IMG/VR virus record: IMGVR_UViG_3300045971_000344
Span: 62,001-126,000 of that record
DNA: 64,000 nt
Reading direction: 5' to 3' (one strand)
From: a virus
In this document: piece after piece, positions 16,730 to 23,844 of the stretch
Numbering within the stretch: position 1 is the stretch's first letter
Layout: every line of letters begins with the position of its first letter
Notes under the pieces: generated by a model
Database searches by the model: none
What the model saw: only the letters and a program-made list of their open reading frames with translations
Told to the model about the DNA's origin: nothing
Translations under genes and position numbers: made by a program

Positions 16730-18709
16730 ATGAAGTTTTCAGATGTAGTAGCTGATCTAAAGAAAAGCGGATTATCCGAGGCTAAGGCTCTTGAAGTCGT
16801 AAAGACCAGACTTGCCGCAAAGGGGCACGAGCTCACCCCTGTAAAGATGCAACTGTTCCATAATACTTGGGAGACTACAGAAGCCCCGGTGGTTAATAAG
16901 CCCCAAAAGACTAAGAAAGAAAGGGCGGTTAAACCGTCAGGGCCTGTAGTAATTAATCCCTTGGTCGCCCCAAGCATAGATAACGCGGACGAACTTTTTA
17001 AAGCTCTTGCTACTTTTGGACTCGCAGTAATAGCCTGGACAAATGGGGTGAAGTTAGACCCAATTAGACAGCTCTTGTCAACTAATAAGCCCACCTTAGA
17101 TAGCTTCTTCAAAAACTCTAAGATGAATACAACCGCGTATAATGTAATATGCGGGTTAATTTTAGAGAAAAAAGCGTACAGCGCAGACAAAAGAAAGGCC
17201 GATGTTACCGCCTTTGGAAATGATTTAAAAGGAATACCTGATATTTTGTCTTCAAGGCAATATAAGTTATTACCAGCCAAAGTAACCTATCTAAAGAACA
17301 TAGCAGGATATTTGAAATCTAGTGCACCCACTGATAATGCTTATAAAAATATCGTAAATAAGGCCTCCTCTATTAGGGTCCCTCAAGCATCCGCCTTATT
17401 TACGTCCCACGTTGCCGAAAAGGTTAATCTTCCAGCTAACATAGGCGAAATGGTAACCAACTATAAAAAATTAAATAAAAAATTCGGTGGGAATGAAGGT
17501 TACACTATTCCAACAGACACTTTGAAAAAATATAGAGATACTCCTACAAAGGAATACACTAATTATTGTGCAATTGAAAAGGATTTGAATGCTCAACTTA
17601 AGTTGTTGACCCGGGTTGTAGTAGATAGTAGTGGGCAACAGACGATGGATGTGGAAGACTTTAAGAAACAGATAAAAGCAAAAGGTTTTGACTTTAATAA
17701 AGTTCCCGTTGGATTCATTGGTCGTATTGATGCTCAAGGAAAGTTCTATACAAAAGAAGGGTACTTGCTAAAGGACCAGCCTTCTGGTGTAATAAAAACA
17801 ATGAGTACAAAAGCGTATAATTCTAAAGATGGAACTGGTGCATACTGTGTGTACTTAAAAGCTGGTGGAAAGGCCCAACGTTGTTACACCATGATGCACC
17901 ATAGCGGTAAGCGAGAAGATAAGAAACAAGATATCGTAGACGATTTTATTAAGAATATGGTCGCCTATAGAAAACACTGGATGAAGGACTTAAAGGCTGG
18001 GTCCAAGATCTTAACAGACAAAGCAATAGCTGCATTGGTTATTGAAATAATGTTCCAGCTCTGTCCGAGACCGGGCTACGAAGAACATGGAAACAATAAG
18101 AAATTTGAAAATACAAAAGGGTTTATTTATCTTACCCGAGGAGAAGTTAAGCTCGAAGGTAACGATATTCACTTTAAATACACAGATAAGAACGGACCTC
18201 AGCATTTAATTTACACTAAGGGAGAAATGTACGGATCAGTTAGTGATGATACCCTTGTAGTTAACTGCTTAAAGAAATTAATGGAGAATAAAGATAAAGA
18301 TGAGTATTTATGGAAATACAGTGGAGATAACGTTGACTACGACCAGATTAAGAATTATGCAAGATCTGTAATACCCGGGTTTAACTTACATAAGTTTAGG
18401 AATTCTAAAGCGTCAATGATGGCAAAAGACATGCTAGGTGCGTGTAAACTCCCTAAAGGTTCTACCCCTAAAGAAGTATCAGATTACTACATGGATGTAA
18501 TGACAAAGGTAGGAGAAGAACTAGGTCATAGATCGGGTGAAGAAGCGAGTCCCTCAATGGCAATTTCTTCATATGTCTTAAAAAGCATCTCCAATGAGTT
18601 CTTTGATAGGTATGATGTTAGTCCTACTCAAAAAATAGCTGCTCAGATAAATACTGCAGAAGCTTCATCTTCGGGGTTGACGGTCCACATAGGCCGAAGA
18701 AAGTCATGA
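16730..18709 (+). CDS. Type IB DNA topoisomerase-like protein
   Basis: Relaxes supercoils through a 3'-phosphotyrosyl intermediate. 659 residues; AGGAGG site. The catalytic pentad of the tyrosine recombinase/TopIB fold can be read in order: R447 (CPRPGYEE, like RVGNEEY), K487 (KYTDKNGPQH, like F.GKSG..H), R557 (HKFRNS, like KDFRTW), H600 (EELGHRS, like LGN/LGH) and Y615 (AISSYV). The KGFIYLTRGEVKLEGN block matches the 'LT.LR..HV.V.G' strand. The N-terminal ~380 residues are unfamiliar and Lys-rich. The His-Tyr spacing is longer than usual. A tyrosine recombinase is the alternative, but the R-to-K block favours TopIB. Confidence 0.75.
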   Translation: MKFSDVVADLKKSGLSEAKALEVVKTRLAAKGHELTPVKMQLFHNTWETTEAPVVNKPQKTKKERAVKPSGPVVINPLVAPSIDNADELFKALATFGLAVIAWTNGVKLDPIRQLLSTNKPTLDSFFKNSKMNTTAYNVICGLILEKKAYSADKRKADVTAFGNDLKGIPDILSSRQYKLLPAKVTYLKNIAGYLKSSAPTDNAYKNIVNKASSIRVPQASALFTSHVAEKVNLPANIGEMVTNYKKLNKKFGGNEGYTIPTDTLKKYRDTPTKEYTNYCAIEKDLNAQLKLLTRVVVDSSGQQTMDVEDFKKQIKAKGFDFNKVPVGFIGRIDAQGKFYTKEGYLLKDQPSGVIKTMSTKAYNSKDGTGAYCVYLKAGGKAQRCYTMMHHSGKREDKKQDIVDDFIKNMVAYRKHWMKDLKAGSKILTDKAIAALVIEIMFQLCPRPGYEEHGNNKKFENTKGFIYLTRGEVKLEGNDIHFKYTDKNGPQHLIYTKGEMYGSVSDDTLVVNCLKKLMENKDKDEYLWKYSGDNVDYDQIKNYARSVIPGFNLHKFRNSKASMMAKDMLGACKLPKGSTPKEVSDYYMDVMTKVGEELGHRSGEEASPSMAISSYVLKSISNEFFDRYDVSPTQKIAAQINTAEASSSGLTVHIGRRKS

Positions 18710-19650
18710 TTACTAAATTATTACTCATAGGTCTACTACAGATTTTTCTTATAACATGCTTTGGTTGCAGTACAACTCATAAAGTTACTACTCCTACTTC
18801 TCTTGTAGTTAGTTCTACCTCAATAGAAAAAGTATTCTCCAATACTAGTAGCGTCACCGAGGATAAAGAATCTGTAACAATGCCTTTAATTGCTGTTAAG
18901 GCCTCCTCACCTGAGCCTTTGGAAGTAATACGACCAAAAGAGCTACTAATAAAAGATTCTTACTCGGTAAGAACATACTTTACATCTTTAGAGGATAACA
19001 CAACTACAACTAATGCTATTAAAGAAAGTAAAACTGTAAATAGCAATAAAGTAAAAGTAGCTTCCCCGTCAACCTATGTTAAAGAACTGGAGCAGCAGAA
19101 ACTAGAGTATGAATGGGGAACAATTGTTTATGAGGTCCCACTCCTCATGAAGGTAGGAAAGAAATTTGAGTTAACTGTATCTATAGATAAGGGTGTGAAG
19201 TTAATAACTGCCCAACAACAGCCTAATAAGGACAAAATAAAAGTGTATGCCTTAATGGCAGTCCATTTGTTTGCCACAGATGGAGAGTTTGATGTTATTC
19301 CTTTATCAGATGAACAGCAAGTTATTGATGGATCAGCTCAATGGAAGTTTGCAGTTATCCCTCGTAAACTTGGCTTAAAAAGATTGCATTTCAAAGTATG
19401 CGCCCGTTTGAAGCTCAATGATAAAGACTTGGAGACAATAAACTTTCCTATCGTAGATAAAGATATAACCGTTAGGATCTCTATTTGGTATTATGTCCTA
19501 AAGGTGTTAAGCTATTGGCAAACCTGGTTAGGTATAATAACAGGTAGTGGAATATTCAGTATACTTGTAAAGAAATTTTTTGATAGTACAACAACGCCGC
19601 CGCCGCCGCCAGCTCCTCTCGTCACTACTCCAGACCAAAAAGCAGAATGA
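18706..19650 (+). CDS. Predicted lipoprotein with C-terminal membrane segment
   Basis: 314 residues; ATGA overlap with the topoisomerase gene. An N-terminal signal ending LITCFGC-S resembles a lipobox with Cys near 21, followed by a Thr/Ser-rich linker. A soluble beta-rich domain (about 120-240) is followed by a membrane segment (WLGIITGSGIFSILV) and a Pro-rich tail with five prolines encoded by CCG-type repeats. It may span the envelope, for example in lysis or superinfection exclusion; the role is not shown. Confidence 0.65.
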   Translation: MITKLLLIGLLQIFLITCFGCSTTHKVTTPTSLVVSSTSIEKVFSNTSSVTEDKESVTMPLIAVKASSPEPLEVIRPKELLIKDSYSVRTYFTSLEDNTTTTNAIKESKTVNSNKVKVASPSTYVKELEQQKLEYEWGTIVYEVPLLMKVGKKFELTVSIDKGVKLITAQQQPNKDKIKVYALMAVHLFATDGEFDVIPLSDEQQVIDGSAQWKFAVIPRKLGLKRLHFKVCARLKLNDKDLETINFPIVDKDITVRISIWYYVLKVLSYWQTWLGIITGSGIFSILVKKFFDSTTTPPPPPAPLVTTPDQKAE

Positions 19651-19652
19651 TA

Positions 19653-19662
19653 ACTGTTAATA
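19653..19662 (+). promoter_or_regulatory. ACTGTTAATA candidate promoter element
   Basis: Member of the ACTGTWAATR set, 18 nt upstream of the next start and so possibly too close to be a classical -10 for it. See 5261. Confidence 0.3.
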
Positions 19663-19680
19663 TAAAAGGAGAAACGATTT

Positions 19681-19827
19681 ATGTTAGTAGAAGTCGAAAT
19701 TGCTAAGTTGTCCGCTAAGGTAGATCATCAGGAAAGAAAAATAGAAAAATTGGAAAATGAAATTCTTTCTCTAAAAGAAAGACTAATGATTCTTGATACA
19801 CATGTCTTTGACTTGCAGAAATCATAA
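19681..19827 (+). CDS. 48-residue coiled-coil protein
   Basis: ATG with AAAGGAGAAAC upstream. The whole protein is one amphipathic helix with heptads (AKLSAKVDHQERKIEKLENEIL, given in part), so it probably forms a small coiled coil. Function unknown. Confidence 0.6.
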   Translation: MLVEVEIAKLSAKVDHQERKIEKLENEILSLKERLMILDTHVFDLQKS

Positions 19828-19838
19828 TTTATATTTGA

Positions 19839-19981
19839 GTGGTGTATTACGGTGCATCACTAGCGACACCTGCCCAATGTTAGATACAGTTGTACCCTTA
19901 GTGTCTTGCACATCCAATAGGGAACTTCTCCAAACAAAGACATTTGGATACAAGTGGTGCGACAACCCGGAGAGACGGGTT
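19839..19981 (+). ncRNA. Structured RNA motif, copy A
   Basis: About 143 nt. A 5' hairpin (from GTGGTG at 19839) is followed by four blocks shared in order and spacing with copy B: GCGACACCTGCC (19863), CCCTTAGTG (19895), AAGTGGTGCGACA (19952) and a hairpin with invariant loop GAGAGA closed by AACCCG/CGGGTT. The closing stem differs completely from copy B yet still pairs, which is covariation. A TCCAAA/TTTGGA stem lies inside. It ends 28 nt before the glycosyltransferase start, so it may be a leader, a processing signal or an independent RNA. Confidence 0.7.
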
Positions 19982-20009
19982 AACTAAATGAGTGAGAGTG
20001 GGATGGGGT

Positions 20010-21386
20010 ATGCCAAAGATATTTGACTGTTTTACGTTCTTCAATGAGTTTGAACTTCTGGAAATTCGTTTGAACGAGTTAAAAGATGTTGTAGACACTT
20101 TTGTTATCTGCGAATCCAGTTATACCTTTACGGGCAAACCTAAGCAGTTGTTATTGGCAAATAACTTGGGCGCCCTTAAAGGGTTTAACGTAAAATTACT
20201 GGCGTACAGCCCACACACTCCAGCTGAAAATGCTTGGGATAATGAACGGGGGCAAAGGGCATATCTAAAGGTAGGTCTGGACGAACTGGCTATTGAAGAC
20301 AATGACTTGGTTATGCTTACAGACGTGGATGAGATACCATCTGCCGAGATCATAAGAAAGATTAATCCAATTCAGATAATTGATTTAGAAATGGAGACAT
20401 CTTATTACTATGTGAACAATAGGACTAGCGAAGTTTGTTACGCGCCTAAGCTATTTAAATCACACTGGTTAAAAAGCTTTAGCATTGACCAAATACGGAA
20501 CATGAATCCTGGGTATTTCGTAGCAAATTCAGGAAATCATTTTTCTTACTTAGGTGGGATTGAGCGTATTAAAGATAAAATTGAGTCGTTCTCCCACCAA
20601 GAGTTTAATAATGAGGCATTTAATACGACTGAGAAATTAGAGCAGAAATTGAGCTCTAACGTAGATCTGTTTAATCGTAAATTGGATTATCGGACAATAC
20701 CTTTGTCTGCAGTAAGGAACTGTCCACAGTATTTATTGGATAATCAAGAACGCTTTTCACACATGATAAAGGTTACCCTACCTCAGTTGGATCTACCTCA
20801 GGTTACGCTAATTGCTATTGATTGTGTTGACCCAGTTAGAGCAGAACGAGTCTTGGAGATTTGTAAGGGTCATTGTAACTTCGGGTCAATAAAGCTCTTA
20901 ACCTCTGGTTATACCTCTAGTGAGTACGCAGTAAAGATTTCTAATATAGGATCTCTTAAGGAGTATACTGAGTTTATACTAACGGAACTGTATAAGCACA
21001 TAGACACCGAATACGTTATGCTTGTCCAGCACGATGGGTACATCTTGGATTCGTCTAAGTGGGACCCGGAATTCTTAAAATATGACTATATTGGGGCACC
21101 TTGGGATTCAAGGTTATTAGACCAGAAGGTTTCAAATAACTACTTGGTCGGTAATGGGGGCTTTAGCTTAAGGTCCAAAAAGTTATGCAAGCTCACGGCT
21201 AAAATGAGTCATAGATTGTTGAGACATGAATTTGAAGATGTTTCGATATGTCAGCTCAATAGGTCATATCTAGAAACCTTCGGTATTAAGTACGCGCCCG
21301 TAGAGCTCGCAAGACAGTTTAGCTGGGAAACTGAGAGTAGACCACCTGGTGGTACTTTTGGGTTTCACGGTAAGGACAAACTTTAA
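20010..21386 (+). CDS. Two-domain glycosyltransferase (GT17 + DUF5672)
   Basis: ATG at 20010 starts the conserved KIFDCFTFFNEFELLEIRLNEL-type GT17 N-terminus; 458 residues. Residues about 3-240 match the GT17 family (beta-1,4-N-acetylglucosaminyltransferase relatives), with FVICES, FTGKPK and the acidic LTDVDEIPS motif (metal/nucleotide-sugar site). Residues about 255-458 match DUF5672: YVMLVQHDGYI, YDYIGAPW, VGNGGFSLRS, EDVSIC and the final FGFHG. The phage may decorate a host surface glycan, a virion protein or hypermodified DNA; the acceptor is unknown. The gene is flanked on both sides by RNA motif copies A and B. Confidence 0.85.
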   Translation: MPKIFDCFTFFNEFELLEIRLNELKDVVDTFVICESSYTFTGKPKQLLLANNLGALKGFNVKLLAYSPHTPAENAWDNERGQRAYLKVGLDELAIEDNDLVMLTDVDEIPSAEIIRKINPIQIIDLEMETSYYYVNNRTSEVCYAPKLFKSHWLKSFSIDQIRNMNPGYFVANSGNHFSYLGGIERIKDKIESFSHQEFNNEAFNTTEKLEQKLSSNVDLFNRKLDYRTIPLSAVRNCPQYLLDNQERFSHMIKVTLPQLDLPQVTLIAIDCVDPVRAERVLEICKGHCNFGSIKLLTSGYTSSEYAVKISNIGSLKEYTEFILTELYKHIDTEYVMLVQHDGYILDSSKWDPEFLKYDYIGAPWDSRLLDQKVSNNYLVGNGGFSLRSKKLCKLTAKMSHRLLRHEFEDVSICQLNRSYLETFGIKYAPVELARQFSWETESRPPGGTFGFHGKDKL

Positions 21387-21544
21387 GTACGTGCTGCATA
21401 AACCGCGGAGTTGCGTACTGCGACACCTGCCTGACACTAACGTAGTATAATGTTTTCCCTTAGTGCTCGTAGCACGTGCAGGGGCATTTATCCACCAATG
21501 AAAGTGTTTAGATAAAAGTGGTGTGACACGCTGGAGAGACAGCG
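21387..21544 (+). ncRNA. Structured RNA motif, copy B
   Basis: About 158 nt. 5' hairpin GTACG/CGTAC (21387-21418), then GCGACACCTGCC (21420), CACTAA/TTAGTG stem containing CCCTTAGTG (21457), AAGTGGTGTGACA (21516), and the terminal hairpin CGCTG-GAGAGA-CAGCG (21529-21544). The block order and the 18-nt distance from block 3 to the loop equal copy A. CACC in block 1 is complementary to GGTG in block 3 in both copies. Ends 25 nt before a tRNA. Confidence 0.7.
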
Positions 21545-21564
21545 ATAAGCATTTAGGCTATAAT
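21536..21564 (+). promoter_or_regulatory. Possible promoter before the tRNA pair
   Basis: GAGACA, 17-nt spacer, TATAAT at 21559-21564. The -35 is weak and overlaps the last hairpin of motif B, and the -10 is only 6 nt from the tRNA 5' end. Confidence 0.3.
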
Positions 21565-21569
21565 TATAC

Positions 21570-21642
21570 CACGGGTTACCTCAGTGGTAGAGGACATTCC
21601 TCATAGGGATAGAAGTCGCAGGTTCGATTCCTGCACCCGTAT
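21570..21642 (+). tRNA. tRNA-Met-like (anticodon CAT)
   Basis: D arm CCTC-AGTGGTA-GAGG, anticodon loop CTCATAG with CAT, T arm GCAGG-TTCGATT-CCTGC, acceptor pairing ACGGGT/ACCCGT. Position 1 is C opposite A72, the unpaired first pair typical of bacterial initiator tRNAs, but the three G-C pairs of an initiator anticodon stem are absent. The anticodon stem is weak (one G-U, one mismatch) and position 38 is G. CCA is not encoded. It may be degenerate; an Ile-CAT identity is also possible. Confidence 0.65.
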
Positions 21643-21648
21643 CAAGAT

Positions 21649-21803
21649 TTCCAAGTCACGGTTAAGTATGAGAACTATCAGACTTCACGCTAAGCGTTTT
21701 CTCTTGTTAGCTTGCACTGACTACTTTTTAAACGTATTCCTTACAAAAAACCGAGCCACTGTGGGTGGGAAGAATTATTCAGGGGAAGTTACGTGACTTG
21801 GAA
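21649..21803 (+). ncRNA. Stem-bounded RNA segment between the two tRNAs
   Basis: A perfect 12-bp inverted repeat (TTCCAAGTCACG at 21649 and CGTGACTTGGAA at 21792) encloses about 130 nt without a credible gene; the short frames here lack ribosome sites. It may be a processing stem or an independent RNA. Confidence 0.45.
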
Positions 21804-21814
21804 CAAAATTTTAT

Positions 21815-21889
21815 AGGGGATTCGCCAAGCGGTAAGGCAACTGGTTTTGATCCAGTCATTCACTCGTTCGATCCGAGTATCCTCTGCCA
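21815..21889 (+). tRNA. tRNA-Gln (anticodon TTG)
   Basis: Full cloverleaf: acceptor AGGGGAT/ATCCTCT (one G-U), D arm GCC-AAGCGGTAA-GGC, anticodon arm ACTGG-TTTTGAT-CCAGT, T arm with TTCGATC, and encoded CCA at the 3' end. It reads CAA codons, which are frequent in this AT-rich genome. Confidence 0.93.
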
Positions 21890-21897
21890 ATTACGAC

Positions 21898-21981
21898 TTG
21901 TGCTATATTCCAGGCGCATCAGGAGAAATCTTGACCTATGGAAGCGGCTAATAAACGTGCAGAAATAACCGTATAGCACAA
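21898..21981 (+). ncRNA. 84-nt stem-bounded segment after tRNA-Gln
   Basis: TTGTGCTATA (21898) and TATAGCACAA (21972) form a perfect 10-bp closing stem around 64 nt. It ends 18 nt before the next start codon, so it could be a leader structure, a tRNA-processing element or a small RNA. Confidence 0.4.
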
Positions 21982-21999
21982 AAGATTTGGAGCGCGTAG

Positions 22000-22854
22000 A
22001 TGAAATTAAAAGTATGCATAGAGGAATCTCTAGCTATAGATAAATATTGTTTCAACTTCCCTAAGGATGACCAAAAAGCTCAGTATGCAAAGGACTTCGC
22101 AAAACAGCTAAAAAGATATTTACTTGAAGGTTTTACTGAGCCAAACACTATAAACAAAATTGGATATTTAGCCCCTAAAGAACTTATTGAAAGTAAACCT
22201 TTAGTAGTATATAGAATATGGAAATTCACCCCAACAAGAGCTTTGAGACTAGCATGCGAAGATTCTTTTAAGATAAAACTCAAGGGTAGGCCCGCATATT
22301 CAGCTACGCTTGATAATATTCTTAAAATGAAGTCTCTAAAAGAGAACATTTTAGAGACTATCTTAGATTGTATTCACGATGGAACTATTGTAATAGTCTC
22401 TAAGGTTAAAACGCATAAGTATATAAACTTAGTTAAATCCGTAGAGTGGTTAATTTCTAACTATGGAGGAGATAAACCTGAAGTAGTACCCGTAAGTAAC
22501 GCACGAAAAACAAAAAAAGTAAACAGTACTCCAGACACTGTTTCTTTAGATGAAAGTGCAGTTAAAATACTGGAAAAAGAAAAAGAAGTTATAGTTCTAG
22601 ATAAAGTTGAATGGATGAAAAACTCTGTAGTAGCTATTGGCTGTTATAACTGTGACAACCAAAGCGCTAATCTTTTACCACCTAATTTAAACTCAGTAAA
22701 AATAAGTTTTGACTTAGCTGAAGACATAGATAAAAATATGATAAAGTCTGAACGAGAGTTTAGAAATAAAAATAACCCAGTTAAACTAATAAAAAGCTTA
22801 ACTCTAAGAGAGAAAAAAGAATTAGAGGAAATGCAAAGGCAAAGGGACTTCTAA
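22000..22854 (+). CDS. Hypothetical protein, 284 aa
   Basis: GGAG site upstream. Lys-rich, mixed alpha/beta; CYNC near residue 210 is its only Cys pair. The middle (VIVSKVKTHKYINLVKSVEWL) is helical. Not recognised. It sits between the tRNA pair and the 510-nt RNA. Confidence 0.65.
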   Translation: MKLKVCIEESLAIDKYCFNFPKDDQKAQYAKDFAKQLKRYLLEGFTEPNTINKIGYLAPKELIESKPLVVYRIWKFTPTRALRLACEDSFKIKLKGRPAYSATLDNILKMKSLKENILETILDCIHDGTIVIVSKVKTHKYINLVKSVEWLISNYGGDKPEVVPVSNARKTKKVNSTPDTVSLDESAVKILEKEKEVIVLDKVEWMKNSVVAIGCYNCDNQSANLLPPNLNSVKISFDLAEDIDKNMIKSEREFRNKNNPVKLIKSLTLREKKELEEMQRQRDF

Positions 22855-22877
22855 AAATTCTTAGATACCCTTAGAGT

Positions 22878-23387
22878 TTGATTTTAGTGAGTAAAGTCTG
22901 CACGATGGTAGTTATGTATCCTAGGGGAACATCGTGGTGAGTGAGGCCCTCTTATAAGTCCCACAAGGGCATAGAGGCGCAGGGGATTGCCGAAGTGGAG
23001 AAGCCCAGGAGCAGGCAAGGATGTATGCGTGAAGTAGTATAAGTACTTGAGACGTGGCTACAAAATGAGAAGCCGGAGTACTGAGAAAGCGTGTGCGAGG
23101 GTATCCAACTAGACAGGACTAACCGTAAAGTAAGGCCTAACGATAAGGCAGCGGCGAACAGTAACTATGCACAAAACCTGTACTCTATTTGTTTATGGGG
23201 AGCATAGCGAAGATAACGGGTACTTGAGAGTGTGCCGAAACTCTCCTTGATTCGGATGGGTGCATTATTAGCGTTTACAACTTCTAGCGAATTTAAGTCC
23301 TAGGATGGGACGTATATTCAAGTGCGTGTGCTTGCGCTCTGATGCACTGCTTGTGGTGGTTTGAGTCCACCAACTCACTAAAATCAA
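22878..23387 (+). ncRNA. Large (~510 nt) ornate structured RNA
   Basis: No gene is present. The ends form a perfect 15-bp stem (TTGATTTTAGTGAGT, 22878-22892, with 23373-23387). Inside are several hairpins: CACGATG/CATCGTG; a CTATGC/GCATAG stem; GAGAGT/ACTCTC at about 23225-23244, whose loop CCGAA can also pair with TTCGG downstream (an H-type pseudoknot); AAGTGC/GCACT; and a terminal GGTGG-TTTGAGT-CCACC arm (23355-23371) shaped like a tRNA T arm. Size, closing stem, T-loop and proximity to phage tRNAs recall GOLLD and ROOL RNAs, but membership is not established. The transcript probably runs on to the tmRNA. Confidence 0.75.
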
Positions 23388-23418
23388 GATCAAAAATAAC
23401 CTAAAAGGGAGAAACAAA

Positions 23419-23685
23419 ATGCCAGGTATTCCAACTTTAATCAAAGGTTCCGTAAAGAACGCAGCAGGTGTAGGTATTGATAGTGCGGCAGTTAAAGGTG
23501 TACTAGGTACTGGATCCTTTACTACTACAACAGCCGCAGATGGATCGTATTTTGCATCGTGGGTAGGAACAGGTACGATTATTATTACAGCTACAAAAAC
23601 GGGGTATCAAACTACATCGGTTAGCTGTCCTATAACTAAACAAGGTGGAACTGTTACTGCACCTACTATTGTAATGCCTGTATGA
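23419..23685 (+). CDS. Small Ig-like/carboxypeptidase-regulatory-like domain protein
   Basis: 88 residues; AAGGGAG site. A single beta-sandwich: G.V....G..I..A.V......T.TTAADGSY....GTGTIIITATKTGYQT, the pattern of CarboxypepD_reg/Big-type domains. No signal peptide. Such one-domain proteins often decorate capsids or bind carbohydrate; inferred role is virion decoration. Confidence 0.7.
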   Translation: MPGIPTLIKGSVKNAAGVGIDSAAVKGVLGTGSFTTTTAADGSYFASWVGTGTIIITATKTGYQTTSVSCPITKQGGTVTAPTIVMPV

Positions 23686-23840
23686 TAGAAGAACCTAAAG
23701 AAGAGATTAGTCAAGAAGAAATTGAGAAAAAGATGTGCCAGTGGAAAAAGTTTGAAATAGCTATGATTATTTTTATAGGTACGCTGTTTACTGGAGGTAT
23801 CTGGTTTCTAAGCCGGTTACACCATATAATAGCAAAATGA
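23682..23840 (+). CDS. 52-residue one-TM protein
   Basis: ATGA overlap with the Ig-like gene. Acidic N-terminus (about 1-20), then a membrane helix IAMIIFIGTLFTGGIWFL (about 26-43) and a short basic tail. Function unknown. Its stop is 4 nt before the tmRNA. Confidence 0.6.
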   Translation: MIEEPKEEISQEEIEKKMCQWKKFEIAMIIFIGTLFTGGIWFLSRLHHIIAK

Positions 23841-23844
23841 TTTA

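Noticed and set aside
19601-19612. CCG trinucleotide repeat as a phase-variation tract
   Set aside because: Only about four repeats in a Pro-rich tail; in-frame length changes would not switch the gene off.
21584-21968. Two short open frames over the tRNA region
   Set aside because: They run through the tRNA genes and their stems, lack ribosome sites and look non-protein-like.
22878-23387. RNase P RNA or group I intron
   Set aside because: A few short stretches (such as AAAGTC near the 5' end and CTTGAG) recall RNase P, but the conserved CR elements cannot be aligned in order. No intron core with flanking exons or homing nuclease is visible.
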